Shown: positions 13,104 to 25,598 of the stretch, one piece after another
Layout of the letters: every line of letters starts with the position of its first letter
Numbering within the stretch: the stretch's first letter is position 1
Notes under the pieces: generated by a model
Seen by the model: the letters and a program-made list of their open reading frames with translations, nothing else
Database searches by the model: none
What the model was told of the DNA's origin: nothing
Assembly: GCF_018139145.2 (NCBI RefSeq)
Contig: NC_059474.1
Location: 42,302,344 to 42,366,343, forward strand
From: Gymnogyps californianus
Lineage: Eukaryota; Chordata; Aves; Accipitriformes; Cathartidae
Reading direction: 5' to 3'
Length of the DNA stretch: 64,000 nt
Translations under genes and position numbers: made by a program

Positions 13104-13682
13104 GCCCTGGGCATTTTTATAATGTGAAGGTGGATTGAATGATTAATAATCTAGATGTTGTTTCCTTCCTGAAGTTCACAACTAATGTATGACACATCAA
13201 TGAACAAACGAAAAGACAGAAAAAAATATCCCAATCCAACTCTCTCTTCTAGGATGAGATTTTCTAGTATATAGAAAGAGAAATTACTTTTATTCTTCTA
13301 CCTGCTCTCCAGAGCATAATAGCTGGAAGATCTTTGATCTTTATTTAACTGCTGTTTATTCACCCATATTTTAAGATAGTATAAATGATTGATGCAAATA
13401 TGGGTATTTTGTTAACTTTGTTACTTTGTTAACTAATATTGCTTATAGTTATGGTTGTTAGAAATTAACTATGCAGCGGATTCAATATGTCATTTAAAAT
13501 GACATTTTCATTCCTGCAGTAATGAAAGTGAATTAAATATATTTTTTCTCTGTAGTAATTCTACTCATCTTTTAAATCTAGGGTCAGAGAAAGTTTTGTG
13601 CGTATCTGTTACTATAAACAGCTTTCCTTCTCTTCAAAAGAAAGACAAGTTCTCTTAATTTTGTTTCTCCTGTTACTTTTAC

Positions 13683-13734
13683 CTTCTCTTGCTGCTATAC
13701 TCATAATCGCCATCACGATACCCAAGATCCTTTT
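13683..13734 (-). other. Candidate minus-strand internal exon (unverified)
   Basis: On the minus strand a pyrimidine-rich acceptor (TTTCCCTGCTCCCTGAAG) precedes 52 nt followed by AAG|GTAAAA. One frame is open and reads KDLGYRDGDYEYSSKR, acidic and tyrosine-rich, entering at phase 1 and leaving at phase 2. It keeps two CpG-containing words (ATCG, CACG), which is uncommon in the surrounding AT-rich DNA. I do not recognise the peptide, and a 52-nt open frame alone is weak evidence. Confidence 0.15.
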
Positions 13735-15698
13735 CTTCAGGGAGCAGGGAAATACAGACTGCCATTAAATGTTGTTTCATGACTCAACTTACTGAGTTAA
13801 CTGTAAAGTTACCTGCTACTCTTCAGCTGGCAGCTTTTGGAACTGCAGGAATCTGAGCAGGATCATTCTTCTTGCACACTGCTTTGAGCTTGAAAAGCTT
13901 CAAAAATCTTCAGACTCAACATGAAGTTTGGATAAAATCAACAATTGTTGCCCATTCTTGTCAACAAATCTAAGCTATTGTTTTCCAAGGCTTCTGAGAG
14001 AGCAGCATAATCTAAACTTAAATCAGCAAGGAAATCTCAGATTACTTGAAGTATGTACGATATTGAATTTCACAAGAATGATTAAGAAACACTCTAGTCA
14101 AGGCAGATGATAGCATTTCTGTGATGCGTGCAAACCACTACTCTGTGCTCATACTGTGAATTTGCTTCAAAAATGGACGTGTAAAAGGAAAATAAATAAT
14201 TGACAAAGCTGCAAGTCAAAATTAATCAGGTCATTAGTTCAGAAACACAAAGGAGATCTTAATTAGATATGAATTGTCTAATAATTGTGAGTAACTCTGA
14301 TGTACATTTGTTTGGACACCTATTACTAAGGGTCCCTAACCTTACAGCTAAACTCAGGAACAACCCCTTTGAGTTTTATGTTGGCTTCCAGCTATCTACA
14401 TATTGTATTCAAATCCTTAGCTGTTAATGTGAATGTCAACAGAGCTGAGTTCTTTGTAAAAAAATTCTGGCAAATTTTTAGTGGTTGTATTTCTTGTTTT
14501 CAAGTATGTTTCGTCTGAATAAGTTTGACCCTACATCTTTAGATGTCTTGCAATCTCAGGTACTCACTCCTGTCCCTGATTATTTTGGCTAATATCAATA
14601 CCTTTTCATTCTGACAGCAGACAAAAAGCTTGACTCTTTCTATGTCTATGCTAAATATTCCCAGGCATAGCAAAGTTTCACCTTCCTTTTAGCTTTTTAC
14701 CAACACTTCTCTGTCTGACATAAAATCTAACTTTAAACCTAGAATACTGTCAAATTTCAACACAGTAGATACGAATATAAAATGATAAAATATGCACAAT
14801 AACTTTTGTGTAGTCAGCTAATACATTTCTGCCTGTTAGGCTCTGAATTTACCTTATCGAGGATCCAAATATGTCAGTAGAAGGAAGAACTCACAAGTTA
14901 TCCTTCTAGGAAGAGTAAGCAATACATGCAAGCTACGCATCTAGATTAAAAAATTAGTTGGATAACTAAAGGTAGAAATCCACCCCTGTATTTGTGGTAC
15001 ATATCTAAATAAATGCTTGATTTTCAGCACTCAAAATTGCTATGTGGGGAAAATATGCTTGTGCTACTTACTATCACATACAGATTTGTGAACTAAACTG
15101 AATGTTTGAAAACATTAAATGCAGTATTTTTTTCCTACAGGTACCAAGAAATATCATTCAATTTTTCTCAAAAGATGTATTTATGAATAGATTAGACAAG
15201 CACTTGTCACTATAGCAGATAGGCGTAAAAGACCTTTCAGGGTGTCCAACAACAATAAATTTATCTGTTTCTGGTTTTACATCTTGGACTGAAATTTTAG
15301 CCTCTTTTTCATCTTCAGGACAGTTACCATATTGTAATGAAGTAATCACCTCAAAGACTGTGTTTGAACAGAAAGTTTCTTATGGTATGTACAGCACTGT
15401 GGACAGGCATATCAAATGCCTGTGTTAGACCAGTGACTTATATTCTACTGCACTGAAAATTAAAAGGAGAAAAAGTGAGGCTGAAAAGAAAAAAAATAGG
15501 ATAGTTTCCCTTAAAGTCAGATGAGATGTTATGAAGAAATAATCAAGCTGGAACTTATTTGAACTTCTCTGTCTAAATCAATACAGGAGTAGTCTGTCTT
15601 TGTAGTGATAAGACAGGAAGATTCAGCCTTTCTATTGGGCTCAAGGCAGAAGTCACAGGTTGAAGTGTAATCCAAAATTATCTCCTAGCTCTTTCTAG

Positions 15699-15713
15699 TT
15701 TTTTTTTTTTTTT
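15699..15713. repeat. T15 tract before a candidate splice acceptor
   Basis: A run of 15 T leads into CCTCCCTCCTAG. It is either a simple homopolymer or part of a very strong polypyrimidine tract for the exon-like segment starting at 15726. Confidence 0.7.
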
Positions 15714-15725
15714 CCTCCCTCCTAG

Positions 15726-15837
15726 AAATGAAGATTCAATCGATGGTCTCAGAGCTTCAGATTATCTGTCAGACAGAGAAAAGCTGTCTCAAGCAGCGAG
15801 GACTTCTAATCAAATATTGACAGATGAGATGTTCTGG
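15726..15837 (+). other. Candidate plus-strand internal exon, 112 nt (unverified)
   Basis: The acceptor is the strongest in the window: T15 then CCTCCCTCCTAG. The segment is open for 37 codons in the frame entered after one base. Its translation begins NEDSIDGLRASDYLSDREK, hydrophilic and mixed rather than low-complexity. The possible donor TGG|GTGATA is weak. It would enter at phase 2 and leave at phase 0. The frame continues past the donor to a TAG at 15880-15882. I recognise no domain. If real, it would belong to the same strand as the segments at 20415, 25489 and 26024, though a further exon would be needed between this one and 20415 to keep the frame. Confidence 0.18.
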
Positions 15838-18329
15838 GTGATAAAAATAGATTTAAAATCCAAAGTGACATTTTTTGATTAGAATCATAGCCTAACTGTT
15901 AAAGTCATGATGTAAGATAAATGATACAGTCTAAGCCTTCCAATCAATTTACTACCTTTCCTAAATATAATGAATATGAGTTTCCTACTTAAGCCAAGGT
16001 CAAAACCCCACAAATTAACCTAAATACCTTCATATTTTCCTCTAGATTGATAAAAAGACATCTCTTCATGATATAAACAACTTCTTCATTTGAAAAAGTT
16101 ACAAGTTTGAAAGATATATATAGAGAATAGGATATACTGGTAGAAATGGTCATACTCTACAACATTTAACTAGTATACCATTATAACCAAACCTATAGTA
16201 ACAGTGTAGTGTTTAACAGCTCATCTAAAGAGATTCCTATAACCAGAAAATATTGATCAGCTTCAAAACTCAGTTAAAACTTCACTTACGTTAAGGCAGT
16301 AAATTACACATTCCATAGAAGTACATTAGGTAGCAGAGAAGAAACCTCAACTAAACCAGAAAAAACCTGCCACCGACTAATCACCAAAAATTCAATAAAA
16401 ATGAAAATAATTCTATCCGCTCCGAATTAGACAGCTTTAATATAAATCCAGCTTGAACTGATGGGCACACAATTCATGGGTCATAGCATAAGCCTACTAA
16501 CAGATGCTATTGGTGGAGGAAAAAAGGGAGAAGCATGTCTTCATGCTTGTATAACTGCAGTATTGAATCAAAGTGGTTTAAATTAATATAAAAATGCTAC
16601 CCTTAACATGGCGATGATGACCTTGATGCTGCTTTGTTATAAAAGCATTTAAGCCTGTGCATTAATTCATTTCCTAAAAGCATAGGACACTTTGAAAGGA
16701 GAGGGGAAAAAAAAGGTAAAAAAATCATATACATAATTTTTCCCATATTTGGCTTTGGGTTCCTGATGACCACAGCCACTATCAAAGGGGAGTTCATAAA
16801 ATCTGCTGAAGTGTAGGAATCAAGGAGAGATGGAGAAGGAAGATGCCAGGCTATCATTTTTGTACAGATACCTCACATATCTGTACGCAGTGTTTCAGTC
16901 CAGGAAACATCCTTCCCAGCAGGACGATGACAATCATTGTTTGAACAACACAACATCAGCCAAGGTTAACATAAAGCGGCATATCAGAAAAAGAGTGAGT
17001 GTTGAAGAAAGGAGGTATTTTATGCCTGGAATGGAGACGTTGTCACCTGTGTGGTGCAGAGAGCTCAAACAGTGTAATAAGTGGAGGATTTATGATAGAC
17101 TTACAGTAATGACAACCAATTAAGAAGTGTATGACACAACATACATCCCACAATATCTTGCTTGCTATTTGATATACATCTCAAATACCAGTATATTGGG
17201 GAACTGAGAAATGCATAGACTTTTGTAACTGAGTTTATAAGTATTGTTAGAAGAAAGGAGAGTAACAAAAAGGAATTTCAGGGTAAGACAAATGGACGAA
17301 GAAGCTGTACTCTGGAGTCATGGGACAAAAGTCAATGTAGATCAGTATCTTGAGGCCATACTTATCTGGCCAATACTAAGACTAAAATCCAACTATGATT
17401 CAGTACAGCTATTATAAAACGTTTTGGTTTTATAGGCTGAATGTATTATAGAACACATAGAAACTTAAAGTGGAACTTTATTTTAGATTGATGAAGCGTT
17501 TTCAAAGCACTGCGGTCATGTAATCTAATTCACATGAGAAAATTCAATAGTAGGCTAACTTTTCTTTAAACTGTTAAAATTGTATGGAAAATAGACATCT
17601 ACATTTTCATGCAGTGATGTGCTAACTCAAACCCAGTATCAGTTAACCTACGATACGATAAAATAAACTTGACCTTTTCGATATTATAAAAAAAAAATGT
17701 TTGGGTATAAACATTGTGCAAGCAATCAACAAATTTAACATTCCAAGCAATTATTAGATAGTTTAAATTGAATATATATACCATTGCATGTGTATAAAAA
17801 TATATAAAAATTGAGGTCACAACTATATAAGCAATAATTTAAATGAAAGATTCTTTCATTTATTAAAGTACAATCAAAAGTATAATGAAAATCATCAGAG
17901 CTAAACTAATAATAATAATAACAACAATAATAATCCTAATATGGGACACTAGGGCAGTACCAGCATTTAACAATCCTCAGGAGAAATATATTCTCCTCTC
18001 CAGTCTCCTTACAACATCCAAATAAAACATTACTGAGATAAAGAAAGCTTTCTAACACCAGCACAGAAGACAATTCCCTATATTTTCACTGTCATTCTTC
18101 AGGAAGAAATTTTTTTAAGAGTATTAAAATAATTCTAGCAAGGCATGACTTGCAATTTAGTGCATATCCAAAACTTAACTAAACAATTTAGCCTGTGATT
18201 TCTCCCTTGCAATACGCACAAAGATTTTATCTGCTTTGGCTGTTTATAGGCTTTGTTGTTACAAGAACCTCATGCTCCTTGTAAGCAAAAAATACCAATT
18301 AATTAAGTCTCACAGCATCCAATTTAAGC
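15838..18329. other. Unique non-coding DNA
   Basis: AT-rich with an imperfect (AAT)n microsatellite at 17908-17934. A 97-codon plus-strand frame (16830-17123) lacks supporting splice sites, start context or family resemblance and is treated as chance. Confidence 0.5.
17908..17934. repeat. Imperfect (AAT)n microsatellite
   Basis: AAT and AAC trinucleotides over 27 bases. Confidence 0.8.
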
Positions 18330-18440
18330 AGAAAAATGACATCCAGTTTACAGATGGTGAATTTCATGAGTTCACCAAAGTCAAATCAGGGTCATACGTA
18401 GTCAGCTGTAGAACTGCCACTGAATTCAAGATTAATCTCA
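18330..18440 (-). repeat. MIR-like CORE-SINE fragment, degraded
   Basis: From 18343 the plus strand reads CATCCAGTTTACAGATGGTGAA, then a spacer and TCAAATCAGGGTCATAC...AGCTGTAGAACTGCCA. This follows the antisense MIR order (CATTTTACAGATGAGGAAAC, then AAGGTCACACAGC..GT..GGCAGAGC) as known from amniote genomes. Identity is low and the 3' end is unclear, so it is less secure than the copy at 41690. The 71-codon frame over it is not a gene. Confidence 0.45.
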
Positions 18441-20414
18441 AACTACAGTAAAGCTCATGTTAAATCGAGAGGAGACAAATTTTACTTCAGTCTCCACATT
18501 CACTGTGCTAGGCACTAACTTCTAGCTACAATGTTCTTGAATTAACACTGAATTGGTCTTTTTTTTTTTCTCCCTTGGATTGTTGGTTGGCAACACTGCT
18601 CAGTTTGGGAAACAAACCAGTGATGGTAAAGGGATTAAGAGAAAAAATTAGTAACACTAGGGTTAAATTAAACTACTCTGATTCTCATCAGAGCAATTCC
18701 ATAGTGTGGTTGCTCTGACAACTGCATCCGTTGCACAGAGATTTATTTCACTACATTTCATCTGCATCTCACCCAGACTTATTCTGTGATTTTTCCATAG
18801 TGTAAACTAGTTTAGATTAACAGCAAGTGAGGCAGAAACCTGTCACTTGGATAATTTTTTTCTATGCAGGGTTCAAAGGACTAGTGTTACAGAAACAAAT
18901 GTTTTAAACATTTCAGAGCCCATAAATTATATATTTTCTAAATCTTTTTTCATCCAATGAAGAAACACACTAATTTTCACACTTCTATTATGCATGTATT
19001 ACATCATGTGGGTGTGCAAAGGTATTTCTGCAAATCTCTCCTTTGCTCTTTTACTAGCTAGTCTACAGACAGTAAAGAAATAAAGATCAAGTTATGGTGG
19101 AAAGAAGGGTTTGTTGTTTGGTTTTTTTTTTTAAGTTGCACTTAAAACATGCATTGTAATCATGCACTTGCTTTTTCCTGCATGAACATTTAGACAGACA
19201 TACACTGAAAATTTGCTTTCTGATTTATGTGTTCTGATAAAGATTTTTGCTAAGCATCCGTAGGTTATCTCCCCACAATATCTTTTCTGGAAGTTTAGCA
19301 CCATGCATACACTTAATGGAAGTGATGCAGATAATTTCCATGTTCTTTCAAGCTGTCTTTCTTTTTCAGACCAATTATCCCCAAAGTATTTGGTTAATCA
19401 GTAGATACCTGCTCTGGCTCTCTCTACAAAGCAAAGAACTGTCAAATAAACTGCATAATTACTACTTTCTGATCTTAATGCTATTATTCTATAGTTCCAA
19501 TTTTGATAGTTTTCCTTTAACACGTTACATTGACAGTCTAAGGTACACCATTCATAAAATAAAATGTCATCTAAGCAGGAATGTGCTTTATCTACACCTG
19601 AAAGCACATACATTTTTTTCACATACATTCAAATTCCAAAGGCATTTCTCTCACTGACTTCAGTTCACTCAACAGTTTTGATATTTTACTCAAAAGTTGT
19701 TTTTATTAAGAGATACTAGCAATCACATTTCTCCAGCATTATTTTGTATTTTTTTCCCAAACCACATGTTACCTTTTTATTTAGCAGGGCCCATTTACTA
19801 AGGCTTGTATCTTCACGTAAATGCTAACAATGTGAATTCCTCTAATGTGTGGAAATTGTCCATACACTGAGCAAAACTCAGAATTAGATTTTATGTATGG
19901 AAAGTTTTGTAAGGTTTTAAAATATAAGCACAGTTTGGAATGCTTTTTAGTAATAACCCCACACAGGCAGTTTTATTTAGTCCTAAAACAACACTGTGTT
20001 CACTGTCTCCCAACTTCACTTTATTACTGGACCGTGGAGACCAGTAAGCTCCAATGTTTCATTACACTGACTTGCGTGATACACTTTGGCTTCTCATCGC
20101 ACAGTGTATACAGATGATTGACAGCCAAATTGGACACCTGTCCTAACACTGGATGACTATCCTCTGCTTATTGACATTATCTGAATCCTCACTAGTGGGT
20201 TTCAGCTGGAAGACAGTGCTTAGACACTTGCTTGTATTCCCATTTAAATAGGTGAGCAAAGTAAAACCTAGCTCCTTTGTGTGGATGATGAGGTTGAGGT
20301 GAGTTATAACTCAAGTGAAGTGTCTAGTTAATTGTGCAGTGAAAACATACTACTAAATATCAGTATCGATTTGAAAGCCACTTGCAAACACTAGCTGAAT
20401 TTTTCTCACTGCAG
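18441..20414. other. Unique non-coding DNA
   Basis: AT-rich. A 136-codon plus-strand frame (19247-19657) is rich in F, L, Y, S and H, as expected from T-rich DNA, and has no recognisable domain. A 22-nt micro-exon-like piece at about 18606-18627 (acceptor CTGCTCAG, donor ATG|GTAAAG) would bridge the reading phases of 15726-15837 and 20415-20466, but a 22-nt match is very weak. Confidence 0.45.
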
Positions 20415-20466
20415 CTAAAGGAACTGAAGCTGTTTTAACTTCGATCCTGACAGATAGCAGAGTGGA
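20415..20466 (+). other. Candidate plus-strand internal exon, 52 nt (unverified)
   Basis: A good acceptor, GAATTTTTCTCACTGCAG, precedes 52 nt ending GTGGA before the donor GTAAGG at 20467. The frame entered after two bases is open and reads KGTEAVLTSILTDSRV. It leaves at phase 2, exactly what the segment at 25489-25598 needs to stay in frame across a roughly 5-kb intron. A second GT six bases downstream (AAG|GTAAAC) would include an in-frame TAA, so the first donor is the only coding choice. The peptide is not one I recognise. Confidence 0.17.
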
Positions 20467-23400
20467 GTAAGGTAAACAAACAGAAGTAAGTTTTTAGCTT
20501 TCTTTTAAAAACAAACCGAACAAAACAACCTTTTCATACCTTCACATCTTCCAATCAAAAAATCAATTAATGTGTTATTTAAATTGACATAGATAAATAG
20601 TGTAAAAGATTGCAAGGACATTTACTTAATTAAAAATGAGGCTTATTTTATAAACCAGACTTCAATTCAGCTTAAGTGAATCCAAATCAATTAGAATTGG
20701 TGTATTTCCTATATTTATATAAGGCTCTGGATGCATCCGAAAAACTCCTTACTTATGATCTCCAAGTATGACATATTACCTAATATAGCTATTGGCCATA
20801 TTGTTTCAAGAAATTTTAAGCAGAACACTCCATTAGCCATTATGAAATGATCTGTTAAGGAAAAAAAATGGTGCTATGTGACTGATGACCATACCTTTCA
20901 AGAAGACTTGGAGATAATTATTTATTTACTCTCATTGGACAACACAAATATGATATCTTTGTCGTCAGTTTAGCAATTTCTGCTACACAGAGTTATTTTT
21001 TGTTCCACCTTCATAGAGAACTCATTTGCAGGCAATAACAAACATCTGAATGGTGACACTGTCACGGTTTAAACTTTCACAAGTAAATACAGCTCTTGGG
21101 TTAAATTTTTCCTTGTGTAAGCAAAGCTATACAATGGTACTACACTTCTATGAGCAACTTAAATTCTTTTTCTTTACACTAGCAACTGAATTGTTTCTTC
21201 TTTTTTTTCTTTTTTCTTTTTTTTTTTTTTAAGAGTAACGTTAAGATGACAGAAGTCAAAAGTAAGTTCAACAAAGACAATAACAAAATGAAGTTGTCCC
21301 ATAGTTTTTTAACGTTTGGAAATGCCATTCTCACAAATACAGCATGTGTCAAAACACTAGGGTATCCAGAGCTCTGACTGGCTTACAATGATTTATTATA
21401 AGCAATAATTCTGCATTCCTAGCAGTTGCTGGGGCAAGGCTGTGCTTGAGGCCTGTGCACATACATATTGGAATTAATGGAGCAGCAGCTCATGCTGCTG
21501 CGAACAGCTGGGGGTGCTTAACTTGTTTTTCTCTACAGAATTTTTGGATTTCATTTGTTTCTGGCAATTATGGAATGCAATAAAAGGGAGAATGGTGAAT
21601 GAAGAGAAATGGAGCTATGTAAAGCAGGAAAAACTGGAGCTAGGTCAACAAAATATGCTCCTCTAATAATGTAGATAAATTTATTTCTATATTTTACACT
21701 GTTTTACCTGTTCTTGCCTTCCCCCAAAATGCTTTATGTGATGTCAGTAAGATTAAAGATAGCTGTGGACATGTCTGCAAAATACACCAGGCAGCATGAT
21801 ACAGACCTTCAACCTCTTGCTGATCAAGTCTGCCTCAAAACCAGAAGGAAAATAAGAATGGGCTTTTAGCTGGGACAGTGTGTTGCTAATATGGTCCTAT
21901 TGTTTCTAGACCTGTGCTATTATTATCTCCAGGGCTCTTAAAAAAAATGGCACTGCACTAGGCTGTGAGGATATGTCACCTCTGGTTTGCACCTCCTCTG
22001 GAATCTCTTTCCTCCTGAAACCACTGTTGTACTTAAATTGTACTCACAACAGCAATTTATTTGTGATAGTTACTGTGCACAGTTCTACAGCTCTAGCATA
22101 TTCTTAGGGCAATCGGTACATTCCCACTTTTTAAGTTCTTGGCAAAATAAAATAAAAAAGAAAAAAAGGGGCAGTAAATGTAAAACAGTGCACTTGAGAA
22201 TGGATTTTATTAGCACTGCAGCCGATTGCTGCAGAACATGCAAACAGTACTGAGCTGCTGTTGGGGAGCGTTTGTTAGGATCAGAAAGAGGGAGGCAAAG
22301 ATGGGTGTTTCAGCAGCTGAAGAGAAGCTGAAGGGCAGCTGCAGAAACTGGAACGTATGTGATGTTTCATACAGAGACTGCGGGTTCTGCAGCTGCTTAA
22401 TTCCCTATGGAACACCCCTTTTCTCATTAATATGCCTTTATTCACTGTATCTCCTCCAAAGGGGTTGGCAACGCCACATCACAGGATCCTCTCTAGTACT
22501 CTTCAAGGTCTAACTCGCTATCGTTTAAGTCAGCTAAAGCTCTGAAATGATTGCTTATTGCTGGGGCATGTTTTGATTGCTTTCCTGTCTTCCTGAGGCT
22601 GTTCAAATGAAGGCAGCAGCTGCATTTTGCCATTCACAGTCATTTATGCCTAAAGGCTCATGTTTCCTGTCAAAAGCTGGAACCAGTGATTGTATATGAT
22701 TTTTGTTCTTTCGTTTAATCGTACATCACCAATATGTTTTCATAGCATTTTCCATCTAGTAATGACTTTATTGATCCATTCTTCAGTCTTTCATCTTTCC
22801 ATGCATCTAAGCACATTGTAACAAACTTCAACTGATCATTTTGTACCTTAAATTGCACATAAATATATATTATAGAGCTATTCAATAATCACTCAATATC
22901 AACAGGCTTACTATACAAGGGCCCAAGACAGAGCCAGGCATCCTTAACTGCTGCTGGAAATAATCACAGCTAAAAAGGAACAGAACTAGGTTGCTACCAT
23001 CTGCTTGGTCTGTTTCTCATTGCAGAATCAAAATGAAAAGAAAAGAAAGAAATGAAAAAATTAAGAAAACATGAAAGAAAAAGAAGCCTATGACCACAAC
23101 AGCAAACAGTAAAAAAATCTTCCTTTCTTTTATCTTAATAAGAATATTAATTCATGTGCAGTGATTTTAACCTTTAAATTTATTTTCTCAAAACATATTT
23201 TTTGACATTTAAGAACTTTATGCTCACATTCTAGACATCCTCATCAAGATAAACTGTAATATCTAAATATACTTACTGTCCTCTGATATACTGTCCTCTT
23301 TTTCTCTGATGGTTTTCCAAAGAATCAAAGATATTTGTGTTGAAATGAAAGCTTCTTCTACCGCATCCATGCTTTCAGTTTCTATCACATTCTACTGCTA

Positions 23401-24429
23401 CACAGCCCACAGTGCTGGATTTCTAATATTGCTAATATCACTTCCATAGCAACACACTAAGATATCATAAACTTGGCATTATGGCTTTATTCCTAGATTA
23501 GGTCTAAGGAGGAGCTGATTTCAAAAGGCAGCTCTTATTAAAGCACACATATACATAATAATCACAAGTAATTGCCAGTGGGATACAGATAATCGCTTTC
23601 AGAGTACTGTAAATCAGTCTTGCAAAAAAGTTCTCCCTCTTCAAACCTGACCAAGAACAAAGAACTTGTTTTGTTAGTGATGTTTAGAATATATTTGCTC
23701 AGCCATCCTTAAAAAGAGTAGCATATAATCACAGGTATTCAATTTCTAAGAAAGATAACATTACTTGTGTTTTTCACATGCTGGATTCAGTCCATTACAC
23801 ATTGGATTGAACGCAGTGTAAAATGAGGGCAAAATTTGGGTCCATCCTTCGAGTTGCAAATATTAAGAATGCACAAAGAATAGAATGAATGAATGAATGA
23901 GAAGGAATTCAACTTCAAACACTAGCAAAATAATTTTATCAATAAATCTTTTTACTTTTAAGCACAAAATGTAATACATTAAGTAGAACACTTATCATTT
24001 TGGTCAGCATTCTGGCATATCTTATGATATATAATGACTAAGGGCAAATGGGCTCCACTTGTTACTTCCTGGCTGGAATCCTAAGTAAAATTGTAGAAGG
24101 AGGATAATGCAAGCAACCATATACAGGTTGTACTGCCACATACTTTGCAAATGGCTCAATATCTCAGAAATAAAAGATGTTATTTTAAGAGTAACTAAAT
24201 CTACATTAGTTTTACTCTGTACACTTTTCATTGGCAACAGTCATGATCACAGAGGAAAATATTTCTCCTCTATTGGTCTCAACACAGGCTTTCTTTGGGG
24301 TTCTTCAGGAAAACAGAACATCCAGATCTTGATTATGAAGTAGTGTGTGGAAAAGGAAGACCTAATTGTCTATTTCTAAGGCATTCAAGAAGGTTCCTCT
24401 TCCAGCTCTAGATTAAAAGGGAAGGTTCT
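20467..24429. other. Unique non-coding DNA
   Basis: AT-rich apart from slightly GC-richer patches at 21430-21520 and 22200-22560. It includes a T-rich tract near 21196-21230, a perfect 7-bp-arm hairpin at 21482-21501 (GCAGCAG / CTGCTGC) and a (GAAT)n microsatellite at 23883-23900. No gene recognised. Confidence 0.5.
23883..23900. repeat. (GAAT)n microsatellite
   Basis: Four and a half perfect GAAT units. Confidence 0.85.
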
Positions 24430-25460
24430 GCAGGATGAATTCAAGGTCAAAAAAACAGAAAAAAGAATGAGCAGCTTTCAGCAGAGAATACTTCAGGATC
24501 TGTACTAGTACCTGCTTTGTTCAATATATTCACAACTTGTCTGGGAAGGTGAAGAACGAAGTTTCACAATATAAGGTTATTGAGGATAGTGAGGACAGGA
24601 GCCAACTGTGAACAAATTCAGGGGAAGGAAAAAAAAAAGAAAACTGAGCAATTGTACCATAAAATGGCAGATAAAATTAGATGTAGAAAGATAGATATAC
24701 AGTGATGGATATGGAAAAAAAATTCTGAATTTCCCATACAAAACAAGGGACTCTGCTTTCTCAGGAGTGGTGTCTTGGGGTTTTCACTACATCAGCTCAA
24801 AGCTCAGGAGCCATGAAAAAAATGAATCAAATGCAAGAAACAATAAGGAAAAGAACAAAATAGAAAACATTGTCATGCTCTCATAGAAATGCATGATGCA
24901 CCAGTGTCTTGAATATTGTATGAGGTTGAAATACAACTCAGTAAGTTTATGGAAGAACTGGGAAAAGTCCAGAGAAAAGCTAGTGGTATGACTTAAGACT
25001 GGAATTCTTCAGTCTGGAAAAGAGACAGTTGATAGGAAAAAAGATGGACATCTATATATTATAAAAAAAGGTAAGAGAGGTAAAAGGAAAACAATAATTA
25101 ACAGTCTTTTCCAAAAAGTATGGAAGATCAAATTAAACAAGAATTCAGATAGAAAACAAATGTGATTTGGGGGGTTTTTTTGTAACTGCATGGTCACTTT
25201 TAATTAATCTCTAGAACTTCTTGCTGTAAGATGTTGTGGATACTAAAATCTTATGTGGGTTAAAAAACCCCACAATTGAACAATGTAAGGACTTTTAAAA
25301 AGCTGAGAAAGTAACATGGCCTAATGACTACCTGAGGTACAAGTTGTTGAGGGCTGGAAGAAGTATGCTTGGGAGTTCAGGATAACCTCCTGCCTTTGCC
25401 AGAGGTGGAATGCTTGGCTAGAGAGTCTCTCCTGGGCTGACCTCATGCAGCCACTCTTTG
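24430..25460 (+). mobile_element. Degraded CR1 LINE, reverse-transcriptase C-terminal part and 3' end
   Basis: Landmarks of the CR1 coding strand occur in order. They are: CAGGATCTGTACTAGTACC then TTGTTCAATATATTCACAAC (24495-24536, the segment before the catalytic ADD box); CTTGAATATTGTATGAGGTT (24909-24928); CAGAGAAAAGC (24970-24980); GAATTCTTCAGTCTGGAAAAG then AGACAG (25001-25027); TCTAGAACTTCTTGCTGTAAG then ATGTTGTGGA (25210-25239); and a 3' UTR reading GGCTAGAG...GGGCTGACCTCATGCAG...CTCTT (25415-25458). The ADD box that should lie near 24560-24580 no longer reads as such, and frameshifts and stops abound, so it is a dead fossil. The 5' part is missing, as is usual for CR1. No target duplication is expected, because CR1 leaves little or none. 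Confidence 0.85.
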
Positions 25461-25488
25461 GTTGTTACAATCTGTCTTTTCCCTCCAG

Positions 25489-25598
25489 CATGCATCACTC
25501 TTCTTCTGCCACAGCGGAAGAACTGGAAGTGTTTTGTATATTTCTGAGAGAACAGAAAGCCCCTGACCTGGCCATACAACCTTACCTGCATGTGCAGG
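25489..25598 (+). other. Candidate plus-strand internal exon, 110 nt (unverified)
   Basis: It starts 29 bp after the CR1 fossil. Acceptor TCTGTCTTTTCCCTCCAG is strong; the donor is CAGG|GTAGGT. The frame entered after one base is open and includes EELEVFCIFLREQKAPDLAI, an ordinary globular-looking composition. It enters at phase 2 (matching the exit of 20415-20466) and leaves at phase 1 (matching the entry of 26024-26108, where the split codon becomes GGA). I do not recognise the family. Alternatives are a lncRNA exon or a pseudo-exon; a CAG|GTAAGG word also lies on the opposite strand here. Confidence 0.2.

Larger units (their letters stand above)
8881..15690. other. Unique non-coding DNA with microsatellites and small hairpins
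   Basis: AT-rich DNA without a recognisable gene or transposon. It holds a TG-rich microsatellite (11340-11383), two short perfect hairpins (11750-11771 and 12091-12113) and a 17-base A run (13087-13103). A minus-strand exon-like segment, 13683-13734, is listed separately. Confidence 0.5.

Noticed and set aside
19247..19657. 136-codon plus-strand frame
   Set aside because: Rich in F, L, Y, S and H as expected from T-rich DNA; no domain, and a minus-strand frame overlaps it.
21060..21072. TGTCACGGTTTAA, like the start of an avian LTR
   Set aside because: Only 13 bases resemble it; the sequence after that does not follow the LTR.
21482..21501. GC-rich hairpin as a microRNA precursor
   Set aside because: Arms are only 7 bp and pairing does not continue beyond them.
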